From Sphingomonas panni (lineage in GTDB: Bacteria; Pseudomonadota; Alphaproteobacteria; Sphingomonadales; Sphingomonadaceae), in assembly GCF_022664435.1 (NCBI RefSeq), contig NZ_JAKREU010000005.1, positions 124,001 through 188,000 on the forward strand: DNA of 64,000 nt, given 5' to 3'. Made by a program: the position numbers and the translations under genes. The notes beneath the pieces are model-generated. The model had not been told where the DNA came from. It searched no databases and saw nothing but the letters and a program-made list of their open reading frames with translations. Positions 37,635 through 46,985 of the stretch are shown one piece after another (positions within the stretch are counted from its first letter, which is position 1; every line of letters begins with the position of its first letter).

Positions 37635-38404
37635 ACTGCCGCGGCACGCCCATCCTTCCGCCAATCAGGACTTGCCTTACGCCAGGACACAGCACGAACG
37701 CGGTGGACCGCTTCCTCGCGCAATGCACGATCTGCGATGATGGGTTCGCCTCCACGGGCCTCGCCGAGATCTGGCGCATGGGCTTGGTCGCGGAGATCGG
37801 ACGTGGATCAGAGGTGGTCCTGGTGCGAAAGGCGCCGGATCATCGACCGGGGTACGAGTTCGGCGCCATGTGGGCACTGCCCGGTGGGGCGGTGAGGGGA
37901 CCGCCAGCGTCGAACGTCGCTGCCGCGGCAGCGACATCTCTCCACGACCGCCTCCTAGCCGAAACCGGCGTACCGTCGGCGGAACTGGTAGACCGGGGAC
38001 TGTCGGACGAACTAGGGCCGCTGATCAGCAGCTACACCACAGCGACCGGGAGACGGCATACCGTGATCGCGGTCCGACGCTACCTTGACCACCAAGCCCA
38101 CATGCTCGAACCGTCCGATCCTTCGATCAGTCATGCGGCATGGACGAAGCTTCCGCCGGTGTGGTCGACCCTCGCCCCGGCTAACCGGGTGGCAATCGCA
38201 CACCTCCACTGGCGGTCTTTGAAACCCGGGCAGCGGTCGGCGGGCAAGCCCGCGATTGAAGAGGCTGTCGGGCTATGCTCGTGTTGGGCTGCGGAGATCG
38301 GGCTACCAGCGATCCCGGCACCATGGGCGACGGAAGCCGAACTAGCCGACTGGCGGACGGAATGGTCACGGCTCGCTGAACGACGCCGGGTCCGTCGGCC
38401 CTGA
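37631..38404 (+). CDS. Nudix-fold protein with degenerate Nudix box
   Basis: A 257-residue protein with a Nudix-like strand WALPGGAV (about 81-88) and a box at about 85-114. In the canonical box REUxEExGU the metal-binding Glu pair is expected, but here the helix reads TSLHDRLLAETG. Only one of the key Glu positions is kept, so hydrolase activity is doubtful and ligand binding more likely. Flanking parts include CTICDDG (a CxxC) and a C-terminal CSCW segment. The start is a GTG at 37631 overlapping the previous stop (GTGA), which fits the operon; a TTG/ATG-type reading from 37562 would overlap the upstream gene by 73 bp. Confidence 0.6.
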   Translation: MNCRGTPILPPIRTCLTPGHSTNAVDRFLAQCTICDDGFASTGLAEIWRMGLVAEIGRGSEVVLVRKAPDHRPGYEFGAMWALPGGAVRGPPASNVAAAAATSLHDRLLAETGVPSAELVDRGLSDELGPLISSYTTATGRRHTVIAVRRYLDHQAHMLEPSDPSISHAAWTKLPPVWSTLAPANRVAIAHLHWRSLKPGQRSAGKPAIEEAVGLCSCWAAEIGLPAIPAPWATEAELADWRTEWSRLAERRRVRRP

Positions 38405-39032
38405 CCGTCCGAACGCATCATCGCCGACGAGGTGATCCGTCGGCATCCGACGTTCGCTCGATCTCGGTGCATATCAAGACCAGCGCCGACGCCGGAAGCG
38501 GCTAACCACGGCATTGCATGACGGAAGCCGTCCCGAAGCGTCCGCAGCGCCCAAACGCGCCTCCCGCACTTCCTCATGACCCGGCCACATACGGAAACCC
38601 CTTACGCCAGCCGAGAGGCAACGGCGCCGAGACCATGTCTCAGGTCGTACGAAGGTTTCGATCGCGCGGCTTCGTGTCGGGAGCCTACTCCGTCTGCGGC
38701 CATCGCGCCTTGAGCGATGCTCGGACGGTATCAGCCCGCCCGAGCGGTGCATCGTCGCGCTATTCGACGTTTCCAGGTCGTCCGACGATCTTGAGGACTC
38801 AACCACTTCGCACCAGTACACCCACCCCGCCCCGCCCTTCCTCCCAGCCGTGAGAGGCAAGCACGCGGCACGGGCTCGGTATGGCGGAGTTCCGGAAGCA
38901 TTTGCCGAGCAACATGCGGCCCGGACTTGTCGCCGTCGACGTCCGACCGATCGAATCCATGCGTGAGCAACGGAACGCGATTTGCGCCTCCTATGACCTT
39001 GCTCGCGAGCACGTGTTGGTGAATGAACTCGC
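38405..39032. other. 628-bp spacer between the Nudix gene and the tandem nitrilase gene
   Basis: No supported gene. The plus-strand frame at 38881-39147 (MAEFRKHLPSNMRPGLV at its start) has no ribosome-binding site and runs into the next gene out of frame. It could be a decayed 5' part of the tandem nitrilase gene, but I see no homology to prove it. Confidence 0.3.
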
Positions 39033-40892
39033 ATGGTCCAAATCAACTTCGTTCGATCCAAACTCCGCCCGGTCGAAGGCGGTCTTTCCGTTCAGCTGTT
39101 CCAGGACGAGATCGGGCGTCGTCTCCTTGGCGATCGGGACGCCTTGAGAGGCGCGCAGGACGTCAGGGACGTCGGCACGGCCGAGGCCAATATCTTCGCG
39201 GACCGCCTGGCCCGTACTCGAGAAGGTTGGCTTTCAGTGCTTTCCTATCATCGTGGGGTGGCAGGCAGCCGAAAAAGGCTTGAGGAGCTCAGCCTCGATA
39301 GAACGATCGTCACCCTCGGCGGCATCGATGCTCAGGGCAACAATCTCGCACTGGTCGCGAGTGCAGGATGCGTGTACGAACAGGCCAAGGCCTCCTTGTC
39401 GTCCCAAGACGGAGACGATGGCGTCGTCGCAGGTGACGCCCTCAATTTCTTCACCGACGATGAAGACCCGGAGATGGTCCGCTGGGCCGTGATCAACTGC
39501 CACGAATACACTCATGTCGACATCGTCCGTCATCTTCTCGATCAACGCATCGAGCTTCTGGTGGTCCTGACGATGAACACCGCGACCCAGCTGTATTGGG
39601 AGTACGCGACTGCGGACGTCCATCGCCTCTTCTGCTTTATCGTGATCGTGAACGTCGCCGAACTGGGCGGCTCGGCCGTGTTCGTTCCCTTCAGGCGCAT
39701 CGGAAAACAACCCAATGCGACCTTCAAGACCTCCGGGCAGATATTCTCGACCCGAGGCCCTTCGGAAACCAGTGCGGTCGTAGAACTCGATTTCGCCGAA
39801 CTCCGTCGGCTCAGAAGCCGCTACCGGGAACAGGGTCTTGCCGGCCCGAAGGGGATGGAAAGCGAGCGATACTTGCCGCTCGCTCCGTCGGAACACTTCA
39901 TGCACACCTACGACAGAAGCGCCGGGTCACCTCAGGTCGATCATATTCGCGACGTGCAAATGCGATGGAACAGTGATGAACCCCTAGTGGCGTTGGCTCA
40001 GCTCAAATCGGTCCCGGTCGACGACTACGTCGCCTGTCGCTATCGCCTCGACGACCTTGCGGCCTCGGCCGATCGCGCCGGAGTCTTGAACCGGTTCGAA
40101 GAAAGCGTGAAAATCCATCTGGAATCGCTCGAGCGACGGCTTTCGCTCGACGCCAACGGACTTACAGGGTTAGACTTCCTGGTGATGCCGGAGGTGTTCG
40201 TGTCACGCCGCTTCGCAACCGACGTCATCGCGACTTTCTGCGCCAAATTCAACACCGTGGCGATTTGCGGGGTCGACTACCCCATGGGAGAGAACGCCGA
40301 AAACCGGAACTCCGCGATGATAATCTCGTCCGACGGCGTAATTGAGGAAGAATACGACAAGATTACGCGCTCACAGTACGATGCGTTGGCCCTCGACAAA
40401 AGCTCGTCATTGCCGATGCAAAGGGGCGGCACCCTCTATCGCTTCACGAACTTGAACGGCCATGCCTTTGGTGTACTGATATGCTACGATTTCAGCCACT
40501 TCGACCTCGTCCATCGCATCAATCTCGAGGGGCGTGACACCCCGCTGGATGTGCTGTTCGTCATCGCGCACAACCCGTTTGGTGATCTCTACCGAACCTG
40601 TTGCGTCGCCGACTCACACCGCTTCTATCAGCACGTCGTCCTTTGCAACGTCGCCTCGTACGGCGTAAGCGGCGTGTATGCTCCGGTAAGAACGGATGGG
40701 CCGCGACAGACACTTGTCGATGCTGGAATGCGGAACGAAACGATCGCCTTGGTCCGTCTCCGTCTGAATGAGCAGCGCGCGGCTCGCTCGAAAACGGACG
40801 CACAGCTGCATTCCGAGGCTGCGAACGGCGGCAGAATGATGCGTCGTCCCGGCGTCTTTGCACGCCGGCTGCTTGATGCGGGCTGGCTGTAA
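39033..40892 (+). CDS. Tandem nitrilase-fold protein, first copy degenerate
   Basis: A 619-residue protein with two nitrilase-like halves. The second (about 375-580) has the full triad: Glu387 in DFLVMPEVFV, Lys443 in EEEYDKITRS and Cys484 in FGVLICYDFSHFD, followed by LDVLFVIAHNPFGDLYR and SGVYAPVRTDG. The first (about 90-225) repeats the same order, with VTLGGIDAQGNN, Lys119 (YEQAKAS), Cys156 (AVINCHEYTH), LLVVLTMNTATQ and GGSAVFVPFRR. It has no PE motif at the expected place, so it is probably inactive or regulatory. The ATG at 39033 has no strong ribosome-binding site. It may act with the nitrilase operon just upstream; the substrate is unknown. Confidence 0.7.
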   Translation: MVQINFVRSKLRPVEGGLSVQLFQDEIGRRLLGDRDALRGAQDVRDVGTAEANIFADRLARTREGWLSVLSYHRGVAGSRKRLEELSLDRTIVTLGGIDAQGNNLALVASAGCVYEQAKASLSSQDGDDGVVAGDALNFFTDDEDPEMVRWAVINCHEYTHVDIVRHLLDQRIELLVVLTMNTATQLYWEYATADVHRLFCFIVIVNVAELGGSAVFVPFRRIGKQPNATFKTSGQIFSTRGPSETSAVVELDFAELRRLRSRYREQGLAGPKGMESERYLPLAPSEHFMHTYDRSAGSPQVDHIRDVQMRWNSDEPLVALAQLKSVPVDDYVACRYRLDDLAASADRAGVLNRFEESVKIHLESLERRLSLDANGLTGLDFLVMPEVFVSRRFATDVIATFCAKFNTVAICGVDYPMGENAENRNSAMIISSDGVIEEEYDKITRSQYDALALDKSSSLPMQRGGTLYRFTNLNGHAFGVLICYDFSHFDLVHRINLEGRDTPLDVLFVIAHNPFGDLYRTCCVADSHRFYQHVVLCNVASYGVSGVYAPVRTDGPRQTLVDAGMRNETIALVRLRLNEQRAARSKTDAQLHSEAANGGRMMRRPGVFARRLLDAGWL

Positions 40893-41205
40893 AATCAATT
40901 CACGCTCTGTCCAGTGACTATGGACGCACGTTGCAACGGCGACGAGCGTTCGTGAACCGTAACCTTGTCCAGTAGGCCGCCTTGCGGTAGCGCGGACAGT
41001 GAGGAAGTCTCTCGTATGGGTGAGAGCGCGGGCGGTGAGGGATGCTGTTGGTTCCGTTACGGGTGATACGTAGGCGACGTGCGCTGACCCCGTGCGACGG
41101 AAGTAAACGCTGCCTTGCCGCGGCCTTCCCGGGCCTCATGGGAAATGCTGTTTCGATTCGTTTCTCGACTGACGGCCGACGATACGCGCTCCATGTCAAT
41201 CGAGG
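40893..41205. other. 313-bp spacer
   Basis: No gene, hairpin terminator or repeat was recognised between the tandem nitrilase gene and the small ORF that follows. Confidence 0.3.
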
Positions 41206-41526
41206 ATGCAGATTCCCGAGCTGCCGGAGTACGAGGTAGTCCTTCTCCGGTATGCCTCTTCCGAACACGATGCCCGCCGCTTCGTCTTCTTGCCACAACG
41301 CATACGTTCAGGTGTACTGAATGCTTTCACGATGGGTCTGGGCGGATTCCAGGTATACGCCAAGTTGGATCAGCGACCGCTTGAGCGTATCATCGCCCCA
41401 TTCGCCCTTAAAGCTGCGGATGAACTGCGGGCTCCCATCACGCCTCTCGAGACAACCGCGGAGTTCAAATTCCTTGTGAAGGCTGCGAGCGGCGATCGAT
41501 CGAGGAAGCGACGCACCGAAGTCTGA
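41206..41526 (+). CDS. Small hypothetical protein (106 residues)
   Basis: An open frame coding for MQIPELPEYEVVLLRYASSE, then ARRFVFLPQRIRSGVLNAFT and LERIIAPFALKAADELRAPI. Composition looks protein-like (balanced hydrophobic and charged residues, not Arg/Ser-rich). The candidate ribosome-binding site (CGAGG) is too close to ATG 41206 to be comfortable, so the true start or even the reality of the gene is uncertain. No family recognised. Confidence 0.35.
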   Translation: MQIPELPEYEVVLLRYASSEHDARRFVFLPQRIRSGVLNAFTMGLGGFQVYAKLDQRPLERIIAPFALKAADELRAPITPLETTAEFKFLVKAASGDRSRKRRTEV

Positions 41527-41869
41527 GCGGCGAAGGTGCGGCTAGGCGTCATGGAGCGTGCCATTCCGTACAAGCCGTGACCACGGGCCATCTTCGTCAT
41601 AAAGACCTGCGGGAACCCTTCCGACCCGAGCGCCCGCCGCGACGGCACGAACGGGGGTCGATCGAAACTGGACGATGGCGGGCGGCGCGCGCACCATGAC
41701 GTGGCGATCGCCCAGTCGCTGCAGCGTCCATGGACGACCGGCGATGGCAGGATGCCTGCCGAGTCCGCAGGACTGGCCCGCATGAGACGGGCGCCATCGA
41801 CCGCCGTTCGCTCAGCCGGGCGACGTCGAATCGCTTGCCCGCCGGACGATCCGTCGAGGTTCCGCGTTC
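41527..41869. other. 343-bp convergent spacer
   Basis: It lies between the small plus-strand frame and the end of the deaminase gene. No gene or strong hairpin was recognised. Confidence 0.3.
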
Positions 41870-42340
41870 CTACGTACTAGCGCGAGCGTGCAGCTCGCGC
41901 ACGACGTCCGCGAACCGGGCTTCGGGACCCGAAACGTCCGCATCCGGGAGCACGTCGGTTATCCGCAGCGAAGCGATGGGTAGAGTCGGCCTCCCCAGTT
42001 CCGACAACCACTCGTCCAGCTGTGACGTGGAAGTCGCGTAGACGATGCGCCCAAGTCCGGCGAGACCGTGGGCGGCCGAGCACATCGCGCAATGTTCGCC
42101 CGACGTGTAGACGGTCGCCGAACGACGTTGCGATGGCGATAGGTTCGCGATGGCCCAGCGCACGACCGCGAGCTCGGGGTGGCTGGTCGGGTCACCACCG
42201 CCCTCCCGGTTGCGATCCTCGAACAGGACCTCCCCGGAAGACGAGACGATCATCGATCCGAACGGCTGGTCCCCCGCCTCCACCGCCTGCCCTGCAAGCT
42301 CCACGCATCGCGCGAGACGATCGATGTCCGCTTCGTTCAT
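41870..42340 (-). CDS. Nucleoside deaminase (CMP/dCMP-deaminase fold)
   Basis: A 156-residue zinc deaminase. Zinc ligands and catalytic Glu are in place: SHPELAVVRWA (His54, Glu56) and TSGEHCAMCSAAHG (Cys84, Cys87). The fold opens RCVELAGQAVEAGDQPFGSM and has LGRIVYATSTSQL. The subgroup includes guanine/cytosine-type deaminases that use HPE and EHCxMC instead of HAE and EPCxMC. ATG 42340 has AAGGGAG about 9 bp upstream; the open frame extends to 43399 but that part is not protein-like. It is a stand-alone gene; a link to the flanking nitrilase or mutagenesis genes is not shown. Confidence 0.85.
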   Translation of the reverse strand: MNEADIDRLARCVELAGQAVEAGDQPFGSMIVSSSGEVLFEDRNREGGGDPTSHPELAVVRWAIANLSPSQRRSATVYTSGEHCAMCSAAHGLAGLGRIVYATSTSQLDEWLSELGRPTLPIASLRITDVLPDADVSGPEARFADVVRELHARAST

Positions 42341-42686
42341 GAAAACGCTCTCCCTTATGAACCGTTTGCTGAATGCCCGAGGGCGCATCGGGTTGCCGGC
42401 GCTCTGAGGTTCGTCATCACCTGCCATGCGTTCCACGAGCCCGTCTGTTCGGTCCACGACCGGTCGAGCGATCGCTTTGGAGGTTCGGACGCATACGCCC
42501 TCAGCACACCGATCCAGATCCGCCGCCGACGACATGCACCGCGGAAGAGCGATCGCCGGCGAAGGGTGACGACGCACGATGGGGTTTCCGGGCGAGGAAC
42601 ACCTACGCCCGTCCGCGGCGAGCATGCCTGGGGGCAAGGAGGGAAGGGGGATCCGAAGGTAGAACGAAATACGAAAGGACCGGCCG
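42341..42686. other. 346-bp divergent promoter spacer
   Basis: It separates the deaminase (left) and a small membrane-protein gene (right), and should hold both promoters. No operator-like palindrome stood out. Confidence 0.3.
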
Positions 42687-43019
42687 TTGTCAGCCACTTC
42701 GCATAAGAGAACCGTTGAAACGTCCAGGAACGACGAGGCGTCGGGAGGTCGTCCGGCAGCGTCGACGCGCGCATCGATCGGAACGGCCGAGCCGAGTGCG
42801 CATCCTACATACTCCGACCCCATCGTGGATCGGGGCACGGGTCTCATCCTGCTGGCCGCGCTACTCGCGGCCGCCGGCGTCGCATGCACGGCGACCTCCG
42901 TCACGCTGCTCCTGCGCGCCGCGCGGCCCGGCCGCATCGCGCCCCACGTCATCGGCTTCGCGGGAATGACGCTGCTGGCCTCCTCGGCCCTGTGCCTCAT
43001 ATTACTCTCGGCGCGGTGA
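42687..43019 (+). CDS. Small two-helix membrane protein
   Basis: A 110-residue protein. A polar N-terminus (about 1-48) is followed by two hydrophobic segments: GLILLAALLAAAGVACTATS (about 52-71) and FAGMTLLASSALCLILLSA (about 91-109). The start is a TTG at 42687 with AAAGGA seven bases upstream, a good ribosome-binding site. Function unknown; two-helix membrane proteins occur both as harmless inner-membrane proteins and as toxin-like effectors, and nothing here decides between them. Confidence 0.55.
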   Translation: MSATSHKRTVETSRNDEASGGRPAASTRASIGTAEPSAHPTYSDPIVDRGTGLILLAALLAAAGVACTATSVTLLLRAARPGRIAPHVIGFAGMTLLASSALCLILLSAR

Positions 43020-43445
43020 ACGGAGCCCTCGCTCTCGTCCACTAGCATCGAGATCCGTCGCTCGTGCTCGAAGCGGCCGCCGATCCGTCGACGATTCGCA
43101 CGTCGTTCGGGCCGATGCGGAAGGATGCGTCCTGCCCGCCATTGCAGTGGACGACGCCGGACGGCGAGGCATCCAACGGACGTCCGGCAGGGCGGTAGAG
43201 GATCCGCCGGTCTGACCTCATCACCGTCTGGCACCACAAACTTCCCAGATGCGATCTGGTTCGCGATGACATCGACGATCGACACCGCGACGCGTGCCAC
43301 ACCGGCGGCGGAAGGAATGGCGGCATCGCCGGCGACATGCGTCACAAGGACGGATTGCAAGGCGCACAACGATGCCCGACCACGACCGACCCGTTCCACG
43401 CGTGGCGCTCAGACGAGCATGAGGAGTTGAGAGGACCCGAACTAC
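43020..43445. other. 426-bp convergent spacer
   Basis: It lies between the small membrane-protein gene and the tail of the mutagenesis operon. Nothing recognisable was seen in it. Confidence 0.3.
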
Positions 43446-43733
43446 TTAGGCATCGAATACGTCCTCGTATCTTCCCGCCCTCCGCAGCTGACGGACGATG
43501 CCGTTGAAAGCGGCCGTGACGCCCTGGGCCCGTCCGATGTCGTTCGTCTGGGCCGCCGCGTCCCAGTACAGTTCCAGCGGCCACCGCTCGGGGCAATGCG
43601 GCAGGAGGCACCGCAGCGCCAACCTGATCTCAGGCCCGTCGACCTTCGCTTCCGAACATCGCGCCACGCCCGACCGGAGGATGTGCACCGACAGGGCGAT
43701 CACGACGCGCTGATGTCTGGGCAGGTTCGACAC
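43446..43733 (-). CDS. Small hypothetical protein downstream of dnaE2
   Basis: A 95-residue protein starting at GTG 43733, four bases after the dnaE2 stop and so probably translated by coupling. It has a helical N-terminal half (RVVIALSVHILRSGVARCSE) and a characteristic WDAAAQTNDIGRAQGVTAAF near residue 58. No family is recognised. Position suggests co-expression with the SOS mutagenesis cassette. Confidence 0.55.
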   Translation of the reverse strand: MSNLPRHQRVVIALSVHILRSGVARCSEAKVDGPEIRLALRCLLPHCPERWPLELYWDAAAQTNDIGRAQGVTAAFNGIVRQLRRAGRYEDVFDA

Positions 43734-43736
43734 GGG

Positions 43737-46700
43737 TCAACGGAAATCGTGCGATCTGAAGCGCACGACCGCTTCCGGATCCATGCCATCGGCGTGCGGA
43801 GGCCAGTAGCAGTCGCGCGGTTCGGGGCTCCATCCCTCGTCGCCGCGATCCGGCGAACCGGGATGCCGCGCGGCATCGCCCCGCCCGGTCCGGTGCGGGA
43901 ACTGCATGTCGCCGACGCGGTGCAGCAGGTCGCCATGATCGACGATGCGATCGCAGATGACGTGGATCACCTCGCCCTCCTTCTGCACCCTGCCCTTCAG
44001 TCCGACCATGGAGGCCGACATGATCGTGCGGCGCTGCGCCTCGAAGCGGTCCGGCCACAATATGCCGTTGGCGATCCCCGTCTCGTCCTCGATCGTGATG
44101 AACAGGACGCCCTTGGCGCTGCCCGGCTTCTGGCGGACCAGGACGATGCCGGCGACCTCGACGTGCCGCCCGTCGCGGACGTTCGCGAGATCCGCGCACC
44201 GCGCGACGCCGCGCCGTGCTAGATCGTCGCGGACGAAGGTCAGCGGATGCGCGCGCAGCGACAGCTGGAGATTGCGGTAGTCCTCGATGACCTCGCGTCC
44301 GTCCGTCAGCGGACGCAGCGCGACCTCCGGCTCGCCCCCCTCCCGACCGGACGCCCCGGCGGCCCGGTCGGCGGCGGCGAACAGCGGCAGCGGCGCTTCG
44401 CCCAGTCCGCGGACCTTCCAGAGCCCCTGCCGGCGATCGGCACCGAAGCCGTGGAAGGCGTCCCCATCGGCGAGCTTCTCGATCGAAGCGCGCGGGACGC
44501 CCGACCGCCGCCACAGGTCCTCAATGCCCTCGAACTTCACGGTGCCCCGGGCCGCGGCGATCCTGGCGCCATCGGCGTTGGACAGCCCGCGGATGACGCG
44601 CAGCCCGAGGCGGACCGCCAGATACCGCCCCCCGGTCGGCTCCAGCGTCGAATCCCAGCGGCTCGCGTTGACGCACGGCGGACGAACCTCGACGCCGTGC
44701 TCCCGTGCGTCGCGCACGATCTGGGCGGGAGCATAGAACCCCATCGGCTGCGCGTTCATCAGCGCGGCGCAGAAGATGTCCGGATGATGGTGCTTCATCC
44801 AGGCCGATGCGTAGGCGATCTTGGCGAACGAGGCGGCATGACTTTCCGGGAAGCCGTACGAACCGAAGCCTTCCAGCTGTCGGAACGTCCGTTCGGCGAA
44901 CTCGCGAGGATAGCCGCGCTGCACCATCCCCTCGACCAGCTTGTCGCTGAAGTGACTGACGCCGCCGGTGAACTTGAAGGTCGCCATCGCGCGGCGCAGC
45001 TGGTCGGCCTCGGCCGGCGTGAAGCCGGCGCCGACGATCGCGACCTTCATCGCCTGCTCCTGGAACAGCGGGACCCCCAGCGTCTTCTCGAGCACGGCGC
45101 GCAGCTCCGGTCGGGGGTATTCCGGCTTCTCCAATCCCTCGCGTCGACGGAGGTAGGGATGGACCGGTCCGGGCCGCACGATCGCGACCTGGATGACGAG
45201 GTCGTAGAAGCGACGCGGCCTCATGCGCGGCAGCATGCTCATCTGCGCGCGGCTTTCGATCTGGAAGGTCCCGAGAGTATCGGCCTTCCGGATCATCGCG
45301 TAGACCGCCGGATCGTCGTCCTGGAGATCCTTCATCTCGAGGCGGACGCCCTTGTCCTTCTCGAGCAGGTCGAAGGCGCGGTTCATGCAGCCGAGCATGC
45401 CGAGCCCCAGAACGTCGACCTTCATGAACTTCAGGGCGTCGATGTCGTCCTTGTCCCATTCGATGATCTGCCGGTCGTCCATAGCGGCAGGCTCGATGGG
45501 CACGAGGTCGTCCAGCCGGTCATGGGTGAGGACGAATCCGCCAGGGTGCTGGCTCATGTGACGCGGCACGCCGATCAGCCTGCGCGCGAGGTCGAGCGTC
45601 AGCCGCAGCCGACGATCGCCGATGTCGAGATTGAGCTCGTCGACCTGCTTCTCGCCGACGCCCTCGGCCGACCAGCCCCAGACCAGTCCCGCGAGCGACG
45701 ACGTGAGATCCTCCGGCAGTCCCAGTGCCTTGCCGACGTCCCGCACCGCGCCCCGCGCCCGGTAGCGCGTCACGACGGTCGTCAATGCCGAACGGTCGCG
45801 GCCATACGTCTCGTAGATCCACTGGATGATCTCCTCGCGGCGCTCGTGCTCGAAGTCGACGTCGATGTCCGGCGGCTCGCGTCGTTCGCCCGACACGAAG
45901 CGCTCGAACAGCAGCTCGTGCCTGATCGGATCGATGGAGGTCACGCCGAGCACGAAGCAGACGCAGGAGTTGGCCGCCGAGCCGCGCCCCTGACAGAGGA
46001 TGCCGCGCCGCCGCGCCTCTCGAACGATCGAATGCACGGTCAGGAAGTACGGCGCGTACCCGAGCTCGCCGATCAGGCGCAGTTCGTGCCCGATCTGGTC
46101 GCGGTACGCCTGCGGCACCTCGCCGCCGAACATCCGCTCCACGGCGTCGGTAGCCAGCCGTTCCAGCGCCTGCTGCGCGGTCAGCCCCTCGATTACGCGT
46201 TCGTGCGGGTACTGGTACGACAGCTCGCCGAGATCGAAGGTGCACAGCGCGGCGATGTCGACGCTCGCCCGAAGCGCATCTGGATAGGCCCGGAACCGGC
46301 GCACCATCTCGTCCGGCGACTTCAGCGCCCGGTCGGCGTTGACCTCGCGGCGGTAGCCGAGCTCGTCGACGGTGCACCTCTCGCGGACCGCCGTCACGAC
46401 GTCCTGCAGCAGTCGCGCCTCCGGCGCGTGGTAGAGGACGTCCCCGGTCACGACCGCGCGCACACCCGCCCCGCCCGCCTGCCGCGCCAGCGCATCGATG
46501 CGCACCGCGTCGCCCGGCCTGCGCCTCTGGAACAGCGCCATGTGTCCCCGACGCCCGTAGACCGCCTTCAGATCACGAAGCGCGGTCAGGTTCTCGTCGT
46601 CGGCCTCGTGCGGCAGCAGGATCGCGACGACGCCCTCCGACCACGGCTCGAGATCGTGCCAGTGCAGGAGGCAACCGCCCTTCCCCGCCCGCTTCTTGCC

Positions 46701-46985
46701 GACCGTCAGCAGCCGCGTGATCCGCGACCAGGCAGGACGATCGGTCGGATAGAGCAGCAGCCGTCGCCCACAGGAAAGATCGACGCGCGTGCCCGCGATC
46801 GAGCGCACGCCGGTCGCCTTCTGCGCCTCCCACGCGCGCACGACGCCGGCGACCGTGCCGATGTCCGCGACGCCGATCGCGGGGTAGCCGAGCAGCGCCG
46901 CCGCCGAGAACAGCTCCTCGGGCGACGACGCGCCGCGCAGAAGCGAGAAGTGCGTCAGCACCTGCAGTTCGACGTACCGGGTCAT
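43737..46985 (-). CDS. dnaE2: Error-prone DNA polymerase DnaE2 (ImuC)
   Basis: A 1082-residue C-family polymerase for translesion synthesis. The N-terminal PHP domain opens [20 protein letters not shown]. The polymerase active site has [20 protein letters not shown] with the catalytic Asp pair. The fingers region has [20 protein letters not shown] and [20 protein letters not shown]. The C-terminal OB-fold ends near [17 protein letters not shown]. It is shorter than replicative DnaE and lacks the tau-binding tail, as expected for ImuC. The ATG at 46985 overlaps the imuB stop (ATGA), which fixes the start over an upstream alternative at 47009. Last major gene of imuA-imuB-dnaE2. Confidence 0.95.
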   Translation of the reverse strand: MTRYVELQVLTHFSLLRGASSPEELFSAAALLGYPAIGVADIGTVAGVVRAWEAQKATGVRSIAGTRVDLSCGRRLLLYPTDRPAWSRITRLLTVGKKRAGKGGCLLHWHDLEPWSEGVVAILLPHEADDENLTALRDLKAVYGRRGHMALFQRRRPGDAVRIDALARQAGGAGVRAVVTGDVLYHAPEARLLQDVVTAVRERCTVDELGYRREVNADRALKSPDEMVRRFRAYPDALRASVDIAALCTFDLGELSYQYPHERVIEGLTAQQALERLATDAVERMFGGEVPQAYRDQIGHELRLIGELGYAPYFLTVHSIVREARRRGILCQGRGSAANSCVCFVLGVTSIDPIRHELLFERFVSGERREPPDIDVDFEHERREEIIQWIYETYGRDRSALTTVVTRYRARGAVRDVGKALGLPEDLTSSLAGLVWGWSAEGVGEKQVDELNLDIGDRRLRLTLDLARRLIGVPRHMSQHPGGFVLTHDRLDDLVPIEPAAMDDRQIIEWDKDDIDALKFMKVDVLGLGMLGCMNRAFDLLEKDKGVRLEMKDLQDDDPAVYAMIRKADTLGTFQIESRAQMSMLPRMRPRRFYDLVIQVAIVRPGPVHPYLRRREGLEKPEYPRPELRAVLEKTLGVPLFQEQAMKVAIVGAGFTPAEADQLRRAMATFKFTGGVSHFSDKLVEGMVQRGYPREFAERTFRQLEGFGSYGFPESHAASFAKIAYASAWMKHHHPDIFCAALMNAQPMGFYAPAQIVRDAREHGVEVRPPCVNASRWDSTLEPTGGRYLAVRLGLRVIRGLSNADGARIAAARGTVKFEGIEDLWRRSGVPRASIEKLADGDAFHGFGADRRQGLWKVRGLGEAPLPLFAAADRAAGASGREGGEPEVALRPLTDGREVIEDYRNLQLSLRAHPLTFVRDDLARRGVARCADLANVRDGRHVEVAGIVLVRQKPGSAKGVLFITIEDETGIANGILWPDRFEAQRRTIMSASMVGLKGRVQKEGEVIHVICDRIVDHGDLLHRVGDMQFPHRTGRGDAARHPGSPDRGDEGWSPEPRDCYWPPHADGMDPEAVVRFRSHDFR

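Noticed and set aside
41870..42340. The HPE and EHCAMC forms of the deaminase zinc motifs as abnormal
   Set aside because: These variants are a known subgroup of nucleoside deaminases; all ligands and the catalytic Glu are present, so nothing is unusual.
41870..43399. A 509-residue reading of the deaminase gene
   Set aside because: Only the last 156 residues are protein-like; ATG 42340 has a good ribosome-binding site and begins the deaminase fold, so the extension was dropped.
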